In this document: piece after piece, positions 23,253 through 29,470 of the stretch | Layout of the letters: each line of letters begins with the position of its first letter | How positions within the stretch are numbered: the first letter of the stretch is position 1 | IMG/VR virus record: IMGVR_UViG_3300024520_000031 | Coordinates: 1-35,437 of that record | Length of the DNA stretch: 35,437 bases | DNA from: a virus | Reading direction: 5' to 3' (one strand) | Notes under the pieces: model-generated | What the model was told of the DNA's origin: nothing | Database searches by the model: none | What the model saw: the letters and a program-made list of their open reading frames with translations, nothing else | Program-made: the position numbers and the translations under genes

Positions 23253-23801
23253 ATGGGTGATTTAATTAGTTCAGATTTAAAGGATGATATGAAAAATTCA
23301 TGGAGTACCGATTTGCGAGTGGTTAACGCGATGGATAGGGAGTTTGATTTTGATTTAGATGCGGCGGCGAATGACAGTAATCATAAATTTACCCCTTATC
23401 TAACAAAAGAAGATGACGCTTTAGCGGTTGATTGGAGTGAGATAGAACTTAGTTATAAAGGTAGTGAGAGCTTTGTTAAAACTGTTTGGATTAACCCGCC
23501 TTATGGCCGGGGAATGATTAAAAAATTCATGGGTAAATGTATTGAGCAAAAAGAAAAAGGCGTAACCAGTGTTTTATTGGTACCCGCAACGCTCGACGCT
23601 CAATGGTTGCCTATTCAGGAAATATCAGAAATAAGAATTATTACTGGTGGGAGATTGAGTTTTGCTCATCCGACAACGGGCAAAAAAATTGCCGGAAATA
23701 CTAAAGGGTCGATGTTTGTAATATTCAGACCGTCAAAAATGCCATGTACAATTAGATTGATTGACCGTGACGAGCTTATTAAATCAAACAAAGAAGATTA
23801 A
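23253..23801 (+). CDS. Phage Dam-type DNA N6-adenine methyltransferase
   Basis: The 182-residue protein matches the phage N-6-adenine methyltransferase family (PF05869 type). It has an N-terminal DSWxTP-like segment (SWSTDLRVVNAMDREFDFDLDAA), the catalytic VWINPPYGRG (about 75-84), then SVLLVPATLDAQWL and a TGGRLSFAHPTTGK loop. Such proteins are common in T1-like and other siphoviruses and often methylate GATC. A 35-base gap with AAGGGG precedes the ATG. It is the third methyltransferase in the block. Confidence 0.88.
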   Translation: MGDLISSDLKDDMKNSWSTDLRVVNAMDREFDFDLDAAANDSNHKFTPYLTKEDDALAVDWSEIELSYKGSESFVKTVWINPPYGRGMIKKFMGKCIEQKEKGVTSVLLVPATLDAQWLPIQEISEIRIITGGRLSFAHPTTGKKIAGNTKGSMFVIFRPSKMPCTIRLIDRDELIKSNKED

Positions 23802-23818
23802 CCAATAAAGGAAAGATA

Positions 23819-24127
23819 ATGTTAATAACGACAAATAAATCAAGTGATAAAACATGTGAGGCTTGTGGCTTAAATGGTGAAGCAATTAAAGTATCAAGTC
23901 AAACGGACGCTCAAAAGTATCACGGTTTGCATAGTTTTGTGATGTGGGCTTGTGATAGATGTTTAAGCAATCCACTAAAAGAAGTGATTAACGCGCCCCC
24001 GCAACGCGAGTCACAACAGGATTTAATAGTTAGGCTGATGGATGAATACAAGGAAATGGGGGATAGTTGCGTGTCTGCAAAGGAAGTATTAAATGATATT
24101 TTAAAAATAATAGAGGCTGGCGAATGA
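23819..24127 (+). CDS. Zinc-knuckle hypothetical protein, 102 aa
   Basis: CEAC (13-16) and CDRC (45-48) form a plausible zinc ribbon in the first half. The second half is helical and acidic. It lies between the Dam-type gene and a small acidic gene, with AAGGA upstream of the ATG and an ATGA overlap downstream. No specific family is recognised. A nucleic-acid or protein-binding role is possible. Confidence 0.66.
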   Translation: MLITTNKSSDKTCEACGLNGEAIKVSSQTDAQKYHGLHSFVMWACDRCLSNPLKEVINAPPQRESQQDLIVRLMDEYKEMGDSCVSAKEVLNDILKIIEAGE

Positions 24128-24426
24128 ATAATTATATAGTTATAGACGAGAAAGCATATAAAGTCGCAGAGGCAGACGAGTTTTTTAGATCAATCAATGC
24201 GTGGCTTGAAGATGATGAAACGCCAACAAGCTTGGGGCTACTTGAAACTATAGAGGGTCACTTAGTAATGGTCGATAAATCGTATGAAAAGCAGGAAGAT
24301 ATAGTTTTAGGTGAGAACGAGAGAGTGTTTAAGTTTGAAAGCGTACAGATAGTTCAAAAAGTTGTCGATAGCTGCGTTATTAAGCCGGGGTTTGTAACAG
24401 TCGATCATCCTAACTTATGGCATTAA
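24124..24426 (+). CDS. Acidic hypothetical protein, 100 aa
   Basis: The start is ATGA, overlapping the zinc-knuckle gene. The protein is acidic, mixed alpha/beta, with no membrane segment. Small acidic proteins in phage early regions sometimes mimic DNA or inhibit host enzymes. That is only a possibility here, suggested by composition and by the neighbouring modification genes. Confidence 0.62.
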   Translation: MNNYIVIDEKAYKVAEADEFFRSINAWLEDDETPTSLGLLETIEGHLVMVDKSYEKQEDIVLGENERVFKFESVQIVQKVVDSCVIKPGFVTVDHPNLWH

Positions 24427-24462
24427 TCAAACAAAGAGAGCAGTTAAATGAAATTAGAATGT

Positions 24463-24542
24463 GCTTTAGGGACAGAGCAAGGGACAATCTAGGATGCTTT
24501 TTTAGAAGTTTGTCCTTTGAGGTGCGCTTTAGGGACAGAGCA
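24463..24542 (+). repeat. REP-like repeat pair with hairpin potential
   Basis: The 17-base word GCTTTAGGGACAGAGCA occurs at 24463-24479 and 24526-24542. Each copy can form a 6-bp stem around an AGGGAC loop. Between them GGACAA (24482-24487) can pair with TTGTCC (24509-24514), enclosing a T-rich loop. The word resembles the GGGACAGA-type palindromic repeats mobilised by REP-associated (IS200-like) transposases in gammaproteobacteria, from memory. No transposase is present. The whole gap 24427-24579 has no convincing gene, only a 14-codon frame at 24448. Confidence 0.5.
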
Positions 24543-24579
24543 TTTAAGATAACTAATAACTTTATATAGGTAATAAACA

Positions 24580-24765
24580 ATGATAAGTAATATTTTTAAA
24601 ACATTAATTAAGATTTTATTGTTACCAATAACTATTCCATTACTGGCAATAACTGCCGCAATTGAGTACGCAACAGATAGTGACTGGGAGTTTTGGTTTA
24701 TGTTTAATCGCACAGTTATTAATTTGTTACCGTTTATTGGTAAAGAAATCAACGACAATAGGTAA
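24580..24765 (+). CDS. Small membrane protein, 61 aa
   Basis: One long hydrophobic segment (about 8-30, ILLLPITIPLLAITAAI) and a weaker second (about 38-54) predict an inner-membrane protein. It lies just after the REP-like repeats and before a secreted protein gene. The two may form a small membrane/periplasm module, for example in exclusion of other phages, but this is inferred only from topology and position. Confidence 0.6.
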   Translation: MISNIFKTLIKILLLPITIPLLAITAAIEYATDSDWEFWFMFNRTVINLLPFIGKEINDNR

Positions 24766-24812
24766 TACCATATTGCTAACACCAGCAAAATGGCTAAACG
24801 AGGTAATAAACG

Positions 24813-25274
24813 ATGAAGATATTAATATTAACAATAGCAATACTAATGAGTGGTTCGGCGTTGGCAGATTGGCGCGTATATTCAAGCAATGACGAATTAA
24901 CCGATAAATCAGTTTTGATAGTCTCAACAGTTGCAGTTTCAAGCCATCATCCGTATAGGCCAAGGCTAATGATTCGGTGCGTCGATAATCAGAATCTAAG
25001 TGTTTTTATCATCGGCGGTTATTTTAGAAAATACATTGATGCTAAATATCGAATTGATAAAGGCGAAGTAGTGCCAATCCTCGCAAAAAGATCGACTGAT
25101 AGAAAGTCTTTGTTTTTAAAAGGTGGGCCAATGGTTAATTTTGTCGATGCGTTAAAAAGTAGCAGTCGGTTAGTTGTCAGGACGAACGATAAGAGAATTG
25201 TAACTTATAAGTTTAAAACTAAAGGTTTGCGGGCAGCATTAAAGAATAGAAATGATCAATGTTTTAACAGTTAG
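24813..25274 (+). CDS. Secreted VasI-like protein
   Basis: The 153-residue protein has a clear Sec signal peptide (MKILILTIAILMSGSALA, cleavage before DW). The mature part starts DWRVYSSNDELTD and contains MIRC followed later by a C-terminal QC, plus SLFLKG and a TKGLRAAL segment. This pattern fits the VasI (type VI secretion-associated) and related phage periplasmic family, whose two Cys probably form a disulfide. In a phage early region such a protein could block superinfection or modify the envelope. Its true role is unknown. Confidence 0.66.
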   Translation: MKILILTIAILMSGSALADWRVYSSNDELTDKSVLIVSTVAVSSHHPYRPRLMIRCVDNQNLSVFIIGGYFRKYIDAKYRIDKGEVVPILAKRSTDRKSLFLKGGPMVNFVDALKSSSRLVVRTNDKRIVTYKFKTKGLRAALKNRNDQCFNS

Positions 25275-25284
25275 GCAATAAACG

Positions 25285-25332
25285 ATGAGTGATAAATGGA
25301 TAAGTGTTGACGATGAATTGCCAAAAGTTTAA
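25285..25332 (+). pseudogene. Truncated remnant of a DUF551-like gene
   Basis: A 15-codon frame reads MSDKWISVDDELPKV and stops. The word WISV-x-D-x-LP is the characteristic N-terminus of DUF551 proteins common in enterobacterial phages, normally followed by GQ-x-VLVY. The remainder is missing, and the cytosine methyltransferase gene begins 18 bases later, so the methyltransferase may have replaced it. Confidence 0.55.
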
Positions 25333-25349
25333 CAGCATAGGGGAAGATA

Positions 25350-26213
25350 ATGAATGTGCTTAGTTTGTTTGATGGAATGTCGTGCGGTCAAATCGCTTTA
25401 GAAAGGGCGGGAATAAAAGTTGATAACTATTATGCTAGCGAGATTAAAAAACACGCCATAGCAACCACGCAGGCAAACTACCCAAGCACGATACAAGTTG
25501 GTGACGTTACCAAGATAAACGCAAGCGATTTACCGAAAATAGACTTGCTGATAGGCGGATCGCCTTGTCAAGATTTCAGTCGCGCCCACTCAGAGAGAAA
25601 AGGTTTGGCTGGCGAAAAGTCTAGTTTGTTTTTTGAGTATGTTCGCATACTTAACGAGCTAAAAGCGTTAAACCCTGATTTATTGTTTTTGTTAGAAAAT
25701 GTGATCATGGATGATTATGGTTATTCGTTCATATCTAACGAGCTTAATTGTGACCCTGTAAGAATTAATAGCGAGTTGGTATCTGGGCAATTAAGGGATA
25801 GACTTTACTGGACAAATATTAAACCATATTCAGTTGATTTTTTTGGGCGATTAGTCTCAAACATAAAACCGCCAAAAAACAAACTAATTCAACTAAGCGA
25901 TATTTTGACCGATGGATATACCGATAGGAGAAAAAGCCGCGCGTTGCTAGAAAGCGACAGCCGGCCTCTAGCAAGTCAAGATAAGATGTGGCATAGATAT
26001 AAAAGTGCAGGCTTCACAACGGTTATATACAATGATAAATCCTTAAATTGGGAGAAGGGCCTTAGATACCTAAATCAAACAGAGTTAGAGCGCCTACAAA
26101 CGGTTCCGAAGGGGTACACAAAAAACTTGGCAAGAAACCACGCGGCGTGTTTATTAGGTGATGGTTGGACGGTGGACGTTATAGCGCACATATTTAAAGG
26201 GTTAAATAGGTAA
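25350..26213 (+). CDS. DNA C5-cytosine methyltransferase (Dcm/DNMT3-like)
   Basis: Motif I SLFDGMSCGQIAL (5-17) binds AdoMet. Motif IV GGSPCQDFS (69-77) holds the catalytic Cys73. Motif VI is LLENV (114-118) and motif VIII is QLRDR (147-151). Motif IX/X is ELERLQTVP and LLGDGWTVDVIAHI near the end. At 287 residues it is compact, leaving only about 70 residues for target recognition, as in phage and DNMT3-like enzymes. AGGGGAAG precedes the ATG. It is the fourth methyltransferase of the phage and the only C5 type. Confidence 0.95.
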   Translation: MNVLSLFDGMSCGQIALERAGIKVDNYYASEIKKHAIATTQANYPSTIQVGDVTKINASDLPKIDLLIGGSPCQDFSRAHSERKGLAGEKSSLFFEYVRILNELKALNPDLLFLLENVIMDDYGYSFISNELNCDPVRINSELVSGQLRDRLYWTNIKPYSVDFFGRLVSNIKPPKNKLIQLSDILTDGYTDRRKSRALLESDSRPLASQDKMWHRYKSAGFTTVIYNDKSLNWEKGLRYLNQTELERLQTVPKGYTKNLARNHAACLLGDGWTVDVIAHIFKGLNR

Positions 26214-26218
26214 TAGAT

Positions 26219-26509
26219 ATGAGTGATAAATTAAACAAAACACTAAAAGAGCGCAGCGAGAAGTACGGAAGCTTTACGGGTTATTGTAAATATGCAAGCC
26301 AATTAAAATTAGTTATTGAGGAATCCCGATTAAATGGAAGTATTGACGCGCTCCACGCCGAGGCGCTTGACATGATATTTAGCAAGATAGCTAGGATATT
26401 GAATGGCGATCCAGATTACGTGGATAACTGGCATGATATCGCGGGCTATGCTCAATTGGTCGAGAATGAAATAATTAAGGGTAAATCGAATGATCGACAT
26501 ACAGCATAA
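26219..26509 (+). CDS. DUF6378-type phage protein
   Basis: The 96-residue protein contains RSEKYGSFTGYCKYASQLK, then HAEALDMIFSKIARILNGDP and YVDNWHDIAGYAQLV. Those three blocks define the phage family I know as DUF6378. Function in the family is unknown; conserved His/Asp/Glu residues suggest a possible metal- or nucleotide-related role. It starts five bases after the methyltransferase stop and overlaps the next small gene by 20 bases. Confidence 0.8.
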   Translation: MSDKLNKTLKERSEKYGSFTGYCKYASQLKLVIEESRLNGSIDALHAEALDMIFSKIARILNGDPDYVDNWHDIAGYAQLVENEIIKGKSNDRHTA

Positions 26510-26645
26510 AAAAGCCTGTTTGCGTAGACATTACGAGAATATGACCAAGGGTAGAGTGATGTCGCTAAGAAGCCAATTATCAAAAAAGGACTACTTGAGA
26601 CTGATAAAAAGAGTCAATTACGCGAAGAAATATAAGTTTATATAA
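26490..26645 (+). CDS. Small very basic protein, 51 aa
   Basis: The frame from ATG 26490 codes for a protein with about 16 Lys/Arg in 51 residues, starting MIDIQHKKACLRRHYENMTK. It is preceded by AAGG with suitable spacing within the previous gene. The next promoter's TATAAT overlaps its stop. It may bind nucleic acid; nothing more can be said. Confidence 0.5.
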   Translation: MIDIQHKKACLRRHYENMTKGRVMSLRSQLSKKDYLRLIKRVNYAKKYKFI

Positions 26646-26646
26646 T
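26618..26646 (+). promoter_or_regulatory. Promoter before HNH gene
   Basis: A perfect TATAAT at 26641-26646 lies 17 bases after TTACGC (26618-26623), which is a poor -35 box. Transcription would start near 26653, at the 5' edge of the folded leader B. The distance from box to leader is the same as for leader A. Confidence 0.55.
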
Positions 26647-26652
26647 ATAGCT

Positions 26653-26727
26653 TGTTGAATCCGGCTAGATTTAGCGATCGAAAGCCTGAACCCTAAACAG
26701 GTCGCCGGTATCTCTTCATTTAGGGTT
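26653..26727 (+). ncRNA. Structured 5' leader RNA, copy B
   Basis: The 3' strand CAGGTCGCCGG (26698-26708) can pair stepwise with CCTG (26685-26688), GCGA (26674-26677) and CCG (26661-26663). The nine-base loop AACCCTAAA (26689-26697) is perfectly complementary to TTTAGGGTT (26719-26727). The second pairing would tie up an AGGG ribosome-binding word before an ATG at 26730. Ordered words shared with leader A (20241-20317): GGCTAG, TCGAAA, CCTGA, TATCTCTT, TTTAGGG. Confidence 0.5.
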
Positions 26728-26747
26728 GAATGCTTAGGGTATTTGCC

Positions 26748-27233
26748 ATGATTACACAGCAAGAAGTTAAAAGTTTATTTAATTACAATCCCCATACTGG
26801 AATATTAACAAATAAAATCAAGCGAGGCTCGAATGGTTTTAAGGGGGCGCACGTCGGATCTAACTGTAAAGAGTACCTCGTTACCACTATTAACCGAAAA
26901 CGGTACAAGGTTCATAGGGTTATTTATCTTTTTATTTATGGGTATATTCCTCAAATAGTCGACCACAAAGATGGAAACAAGCAAAACAATAAAATAGAAA
27001 ACCTTAGACCGGCGACGCCGTCTGAAAACCAAAGAAATAAAGGTATAAGCAGAAATAACACCAGCGGGGTTAAAGGGGTTACATGGTATAAAAACTGTAA
27101 ATTATGGAGAGCGCAGATAAGAGTAAATGGCAAGCGTATACATCTTGGTTATTTCAAATCTATTGATAGAGCAAGCGTAATAATGGAAGAAGCAAGAAAG
27201 GTGCACCATAAAGAGTTCGCCAATAACGGGTAA
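26748..27233 (+). CDS. Free-standing HNH endonuclease with AP2 domain
   Basis: The nuclease core is VHRVIY (H56), IVDHKDGNKQNNKIENLRP (D72-H73, N80/N81, N85), a beta-beta-alpha metal motif. Residues about 104-155 form an AP2-type DNA-binding domain (SGVKGVTWYKNCKLWRAQI and GKRIHLGYF). I start at ATG 26748, after TTAGGGT, because the family begins MITQQEV-like; an in-frame ATG at 26730 would add six residues. Such genes behave as homing endonucleases in phages. No intron or interrupted gene is visible nearby. Confidence 0.88.
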   Translation: MITQQEVKSLFNYNPHTGILTNKIKRGSNGFKGAHVGSNCKEYLVTTINRKRYKVHRVIYLFIYGYIPQIVDHKDGNKQNNKIENLRPATPSENQRNKGISRNNTSGVKGVTWYKNCKLWRAQIRVNGKRIHLGYFKSIDRASVIMEEARKVHHKEFANNG

Positions 27234-27259
27234 AGGTTATAAGTTTACTTAGATAACGC

Positions 27260-27287
27260 TTGCATTAGCTAATGATTGCGTTATAAT
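27260..27287 (+). promoter_or_regulatory. Promoter before 27337 gene
   Basis: TTGCAT (27260-27265) and TATAAT (27282-27287) are 16 bases apart in the 103-base gap after the HNH gene. Transcription would start near 27294, at the tandem repeat. It probably drives the recombination operon downstream. Confidence 0.7.
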
Positions 27288-27295
27288 AGCTACAA

Positions 27296-27333
27296 CTTGA
27301 ACGAAAGGCGAAAACTTGAACGAAAGGCGAAAA
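27296..27333 (+). repeat. 19-bp tandem repeat in an early leader
   Basis: Two perfect copies of a 19-base unit (27296-27314, 27315-27333), each carrying GAAAGGCGAAAA, lie between the promoter and ATG 27337. The unit contains an AAGG Shine-Dalgarno-like word. The second copy is correctly spaced for the ATG; the first would be a decoy or spare site. Confidence 0.9.
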
Positions 27334-27336
27334 CAA

Positions 27337-27471
27337 ATGAAAGGATTATTTCAGAGAGTAGAAGGTAGAATTTGCGAGTGTAAATATAATAAAGGGCATG
27401 GCGAGGCATGGTTTAATAGGTTGAATAAAAAGTACGGAGAAAAGCTAGAAAATGCTTCTAAAAGAATTTAA
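27337..27471 (+). CDS. Small basic protein, 44 aa
   Basis: The frame begins MKGLFQRVEGRICECKYNKG and is rich in Lys, Gly and Arg, with a C-x-C pair. It is the first gene after a good promoter and a duplicated ribosome-binding region, and it overlaps the next gene by 20 bases. It is likely real. The function is unknown. Confidence 0.55.
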   Translation: MKGLFQRVEGRICECKYNKGHGEAWFNRLNKKYGEKLENASKRI

Positions 27472-27679
27472 AAATAAATATTTCAGAACCGGCAAAGAGT
27501 TAGCTTTGGCTATGGATATATCAGAGGTACAGCTAATCAATATGATTAACAAATACAACATTGAAATAGTTGAAACTAAAAGCGGTGATTGGGTAACTTT
27601 AAGCAAAAATACTAAGACCATTAAAAAAGAATCAATAAAACAAGTGAGTGTGCTGACGAAAAACGCACATCGCCATTAA
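27452..27679 (+). CDS. Small helix-turn-helix-like protein, 75 aa
   Basis: FRTGKELALAMDISEVQLINMINKYNIEI (about 11-39) has the spacing of a helix-turn-helix with a short turn after MDIS. It is followed by a two-strand wing (VETKSGDWVTLS) and a basic tail. This is compatible with a small winged-helix DNA-binding regulator, perhaps of the recombination operon. The family is not recognised with certainty. Confidence 0.58.
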   Translation: MLLKEFKNKYFRTGKELALAMDISEVQLINMINKYNIEIVETKSGDWVTLSKNTKTIKKESIKQVSVLTKNAHRH

Positions 27680-27750
27680 ATAAAAGAAAGCGCGGTAAAG
27701 TTCATCACTAGAGGTTAACAGGCAACTAATTTAAACAAAAGGTTAATAAC

Positions 27751-27972
27751 GTGGAATACATAGCAATCACAGTATTAGTACCAGTCAACGAAATATGTAC
27801 AGAAGGCAGTATTGTAAAAACAATTCCTGAGACATCGACCGACCCCAAAGAATCCTTTGTTGATACTTTAGAGTTTGGATTGCCGTGGTGTGAGTATGAT
27901 GTTGTAGCCGTTGCTGATGGTAGCGAAGAATCGCTGGATGATTTAATTATAGAACGGAGCAAAGAGATATAA
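27751..27972 (+). CDS. Acidic hypothetical protein, GTG start, 73 aa
   Basis: The start is GTG 27751, with AAGG 8-11 bases upstream. The protein is acidic with an N-terminal strand (EYIAITVLVPVNE), a middle loop with PETSTDPKESF and a C-terminal acidic helix. Its TAA overlaps the next ATG. The function is unknown. The 71-base gap before it shows nothing distinctive. Confidence 0.6.
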   Translation: MEYIAITVLVPVNEICTEGSIVKTIPETSTDPKESFVDTLEFGLPWCEYDVVAVADGSEESLDDLIIERSKEI

Positions 27973-28073
27973 TGGCGAAAATAAAGAATATTGTTAGCGT
28001 AACGCTAGCAGTAATACTGTCGGTAGTGGTTATATTTTTAATGATGGCCGAACCTTTTTGGTGGGCGGTATGA
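27972..28073 (+). CDS. Single-pass membrane peptide, 33 aa
   Basis: The frame opens with TAATG and closes with an ATGA overlap on the next gene, tight coupling that argues it is expressed. After MAKIKN it has a hydrophobic stretch of about 20 residues (IVSVTLAVILSVVVIFLMMA) and ends FWWAV. The predicted topology is N-in with a short periplasmic tail. The function is unknown. Confidence 0.55.
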   Translation: MAKIKNIVSVTLAVILSVVVIFLMMAEPFWWAV

Positions 28074-28270
28074 GAGCAATAGAAAGGGCGCTTAGCGATG
28101 CCGAGATACAAGAAATGGTCATTGCTAGAATGTGGATAGATGGCGATTGTTCAGAGTGGGATGCGAGGCGCTCTTGTAGTATCCAGCAGTTAGATTTTAA
28201 AAAGGTTGAAGAATTCCACGGCCAATTTTATCACGAACAAGAATGCAAAAGCGCAGGGGTTAAAATATGA
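28070..28270 (+). CDS. Hypothetical protein, 66 aa
   Basis: I start at ATG 28070 in the ATGA overlap; an upstream GTG at 28058 would add four residues. The protein is helical and charged, with Trp-rich DGDCSEWDARRSCS and a C-terminal YHEQEC. It contains three Cys and two His that could bind zinc. It overlaps the ERF gene start by four bases (ATGA). Confidence 0.6.
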   Translation: MRAIERALSDAEIQEMVIARMWIDGDCSEWDARRSCSIQQLDFKKVEEFHGQFYHEQECKSAGVKI

Positions 28271-28824
28271 GTTTAGGTGAGTTATTAAGTAAAATTCAAC
28301 AATCTTTAAAGGTTCCAAAAACCCGAGAAAATAAATTCGGCGGTTATTTTTATAGGAATCTTGAAGATATAATGGAAGCGGTGAAGCCTTTACTTGGAGA
28401 GGGTTATCTAGTATTTTCGGATAAGGTTGAGCAAATAGGCGATCAACTTTACGTTGCGGCCACTGTCACGCTTTACTTGGACCGTGAAGCTTTGTCGGCC
28501 ACTGGGTACGCTAGGGAGACAATGGATAAAAAGAAATACGATTCGTCCCAGTTAACGGGGTCGGCCAGCTCGTATGCTCGAAAACAGGCGGCTAACGGGT
28601 TGTTCTGTCTTAATGATATTAAAGATCCTGATACTACAAATAATCAGGAATCTAAGCCAGAAAAAGAAGAAATTAATTGGTACAACGATTTCGATAGTCA
28701 AAAAGATTGGATGATTAAGCAGATAGCCAACGGATCAACGGCTGATAAAATTATAAATTCACTAAAATCTAAAGGCTACGCATTAAGTAAAAAAGTAAGC
28801 GAGCAAATAAAGGGGTTGGATTAA
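28267..28824 (+). CDS. erf: ERF-family single-strand annealing recombinase
   Basis: The 185-residue protein matches the P22 Erf family: ELLSKIQQSLKVPKTRENKFGGYFYRNLEDI near the N-terminus, then VTLYLDREAL and the signature TGSASSYARKQAANGLFCLNDIKD (about 96-119). It would anneal complementary single strands in phage recombination, working with the SSB encoded 0.6 kb downstream. The C-terminal 60 residues are a separate, charged helical region. It is followed by the Gp157 gene through a TAATG overlap. Confidence 0.92.
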   Translation: MSLGELLSKIQQSLKVPKTRENKFGGYFYRNLEDIMEAVKPLLGEGYLVFSDKVEQIGDQLYVAATVTLYLDREALSATGYARETMDKKKYDSSQLTGSASSYARKQAANGLFCLNDIKDPDTTNNQESKPEKEEINWYNDFDSQKDWMIKQIANGSTADKIINSLKSKGYALSKKVSEQIKGLD

Positions 28825-29318
28825 TGAGATTATACGAGTTAGCAGATACATATCAAAAAGCATTAATTGATTTATCAGAGATTGAAGGGTTAGACGATCA
28901 AACAATAGCCGATACTCTTGAGGGTTTAGAAGGTGAGCTTATTGATAAAGCAAAAAATGTAGCAGCCTACTTTCAAAACTTAGACTCTGATGTCATTCAA
29001 CTTAAAGATGCAGAATCAAGAATAAAGGCCAGAAGAATTGCGAAAGAAAAAGAGAGTCAAGGACTAAAGGATTATCTGCGGTATAATATGCAGATATCTA
29101 ATATTAATAAGATTGAATGCCCAGAGTTTAAAGTAACTCTTGGAAAGCCTAGCCAAATCGTAGAGGTTATCGATGTTGATATGTTAGACATTGAAATGGT
29201 AACGGTAAAAACAACGAAAACAGCAAACAAGGCGCTAATAAAAGCAATAATAAAAGGTGGTCAAGATGTACTGGGAGCTAAGCTGGTTGATGGTAAGGCA
29301 AGGCTAACTATTAAATAG
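28824..29318 (+). CDS. Siphovirus Gp157-family protein
   Basis: The 164-residue protein fits the Gp157 family (PF05565 type). It has MRLYELADTYQKAL, an acidic helix, AESRIKARRIAKEKESQGLKDYL (about 64-86), then strands with CPEFKVTLGKPSQIVEV and a C-terminal GAKLVDGKARLTI. Family members accompany ERF or RecT genes; a role in phage resistance or recombination has been suggested, but the mechanism is not known. Its position between ERF and SSB is typical. Confidence 0.88.
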   Translation: MRLYELADTYQKALIDLSEIEGLDDQTIADTLEGLEGELIDKAKNVAAYFQNLDSDVIQLKDAESRIKARRIAKEKESQGLKDYLRYNMQISNINKIECPEFKVTLGKPSQIVEVIDVDMLDIEMVTVKTTKTANKALIKAIIKGGQDVLGAKLVDGKARLTIK

Positions 29319-29326
29319 GTGAAGTA

Positions 29327-29470
29327 ATGGCAACAGCAAAAACAAGAGAATCACAATCTCAAGAACGAGCAAGGCAAAAACGCATTGACGGCGTTGAAGA
29401 TACAAATACATTTAACGGGGTCATTAAAGCCCACGTAAAAGCAACCGGGAGTTTAAGAAATGGCAAGTAG
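29327..29470 (+). CDS. Small basic protein before SSB, 47 aa
   Basis: The ATG at 29327 follows GGTGAAG, and the 47-codon frame ends 11 bases inside the SSB gene. The product is rich in Lys/Arg/Gln/Ala ([19 protein letters not shown]) and fills the gap between Gp157 and SSB. It has no known family. It could be a small DNA-binding factor or simply couple SSB translation. Confidence 0.5.
   Translation: MATAKTRESQSQERARQKRIDGVEDTNTFNGVIKAHVKATGSLRNGK

Noticed and set aside
24448-24492. 14-codon frame starting MKLECALGTE
   Set aside because: It is too short, and its core is part of the direct repeat, which explains the sequence better as a repeated DNA element.
24662-24892. 76-codon + strand frame between membrane and VasI-like genes
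   Set aside because: It overlaps both better genes in another frame, starts at a TTG without a ribosome-binding site, and does not resemble any protein family.
26748-27233. Restriction enzyme partner for the methyltransferases
   Set aside because: The HNH nuclease has an AP2 DNA-binding domain typical of homing endonucleases and is not paired in an operon with any one methyltransferase.
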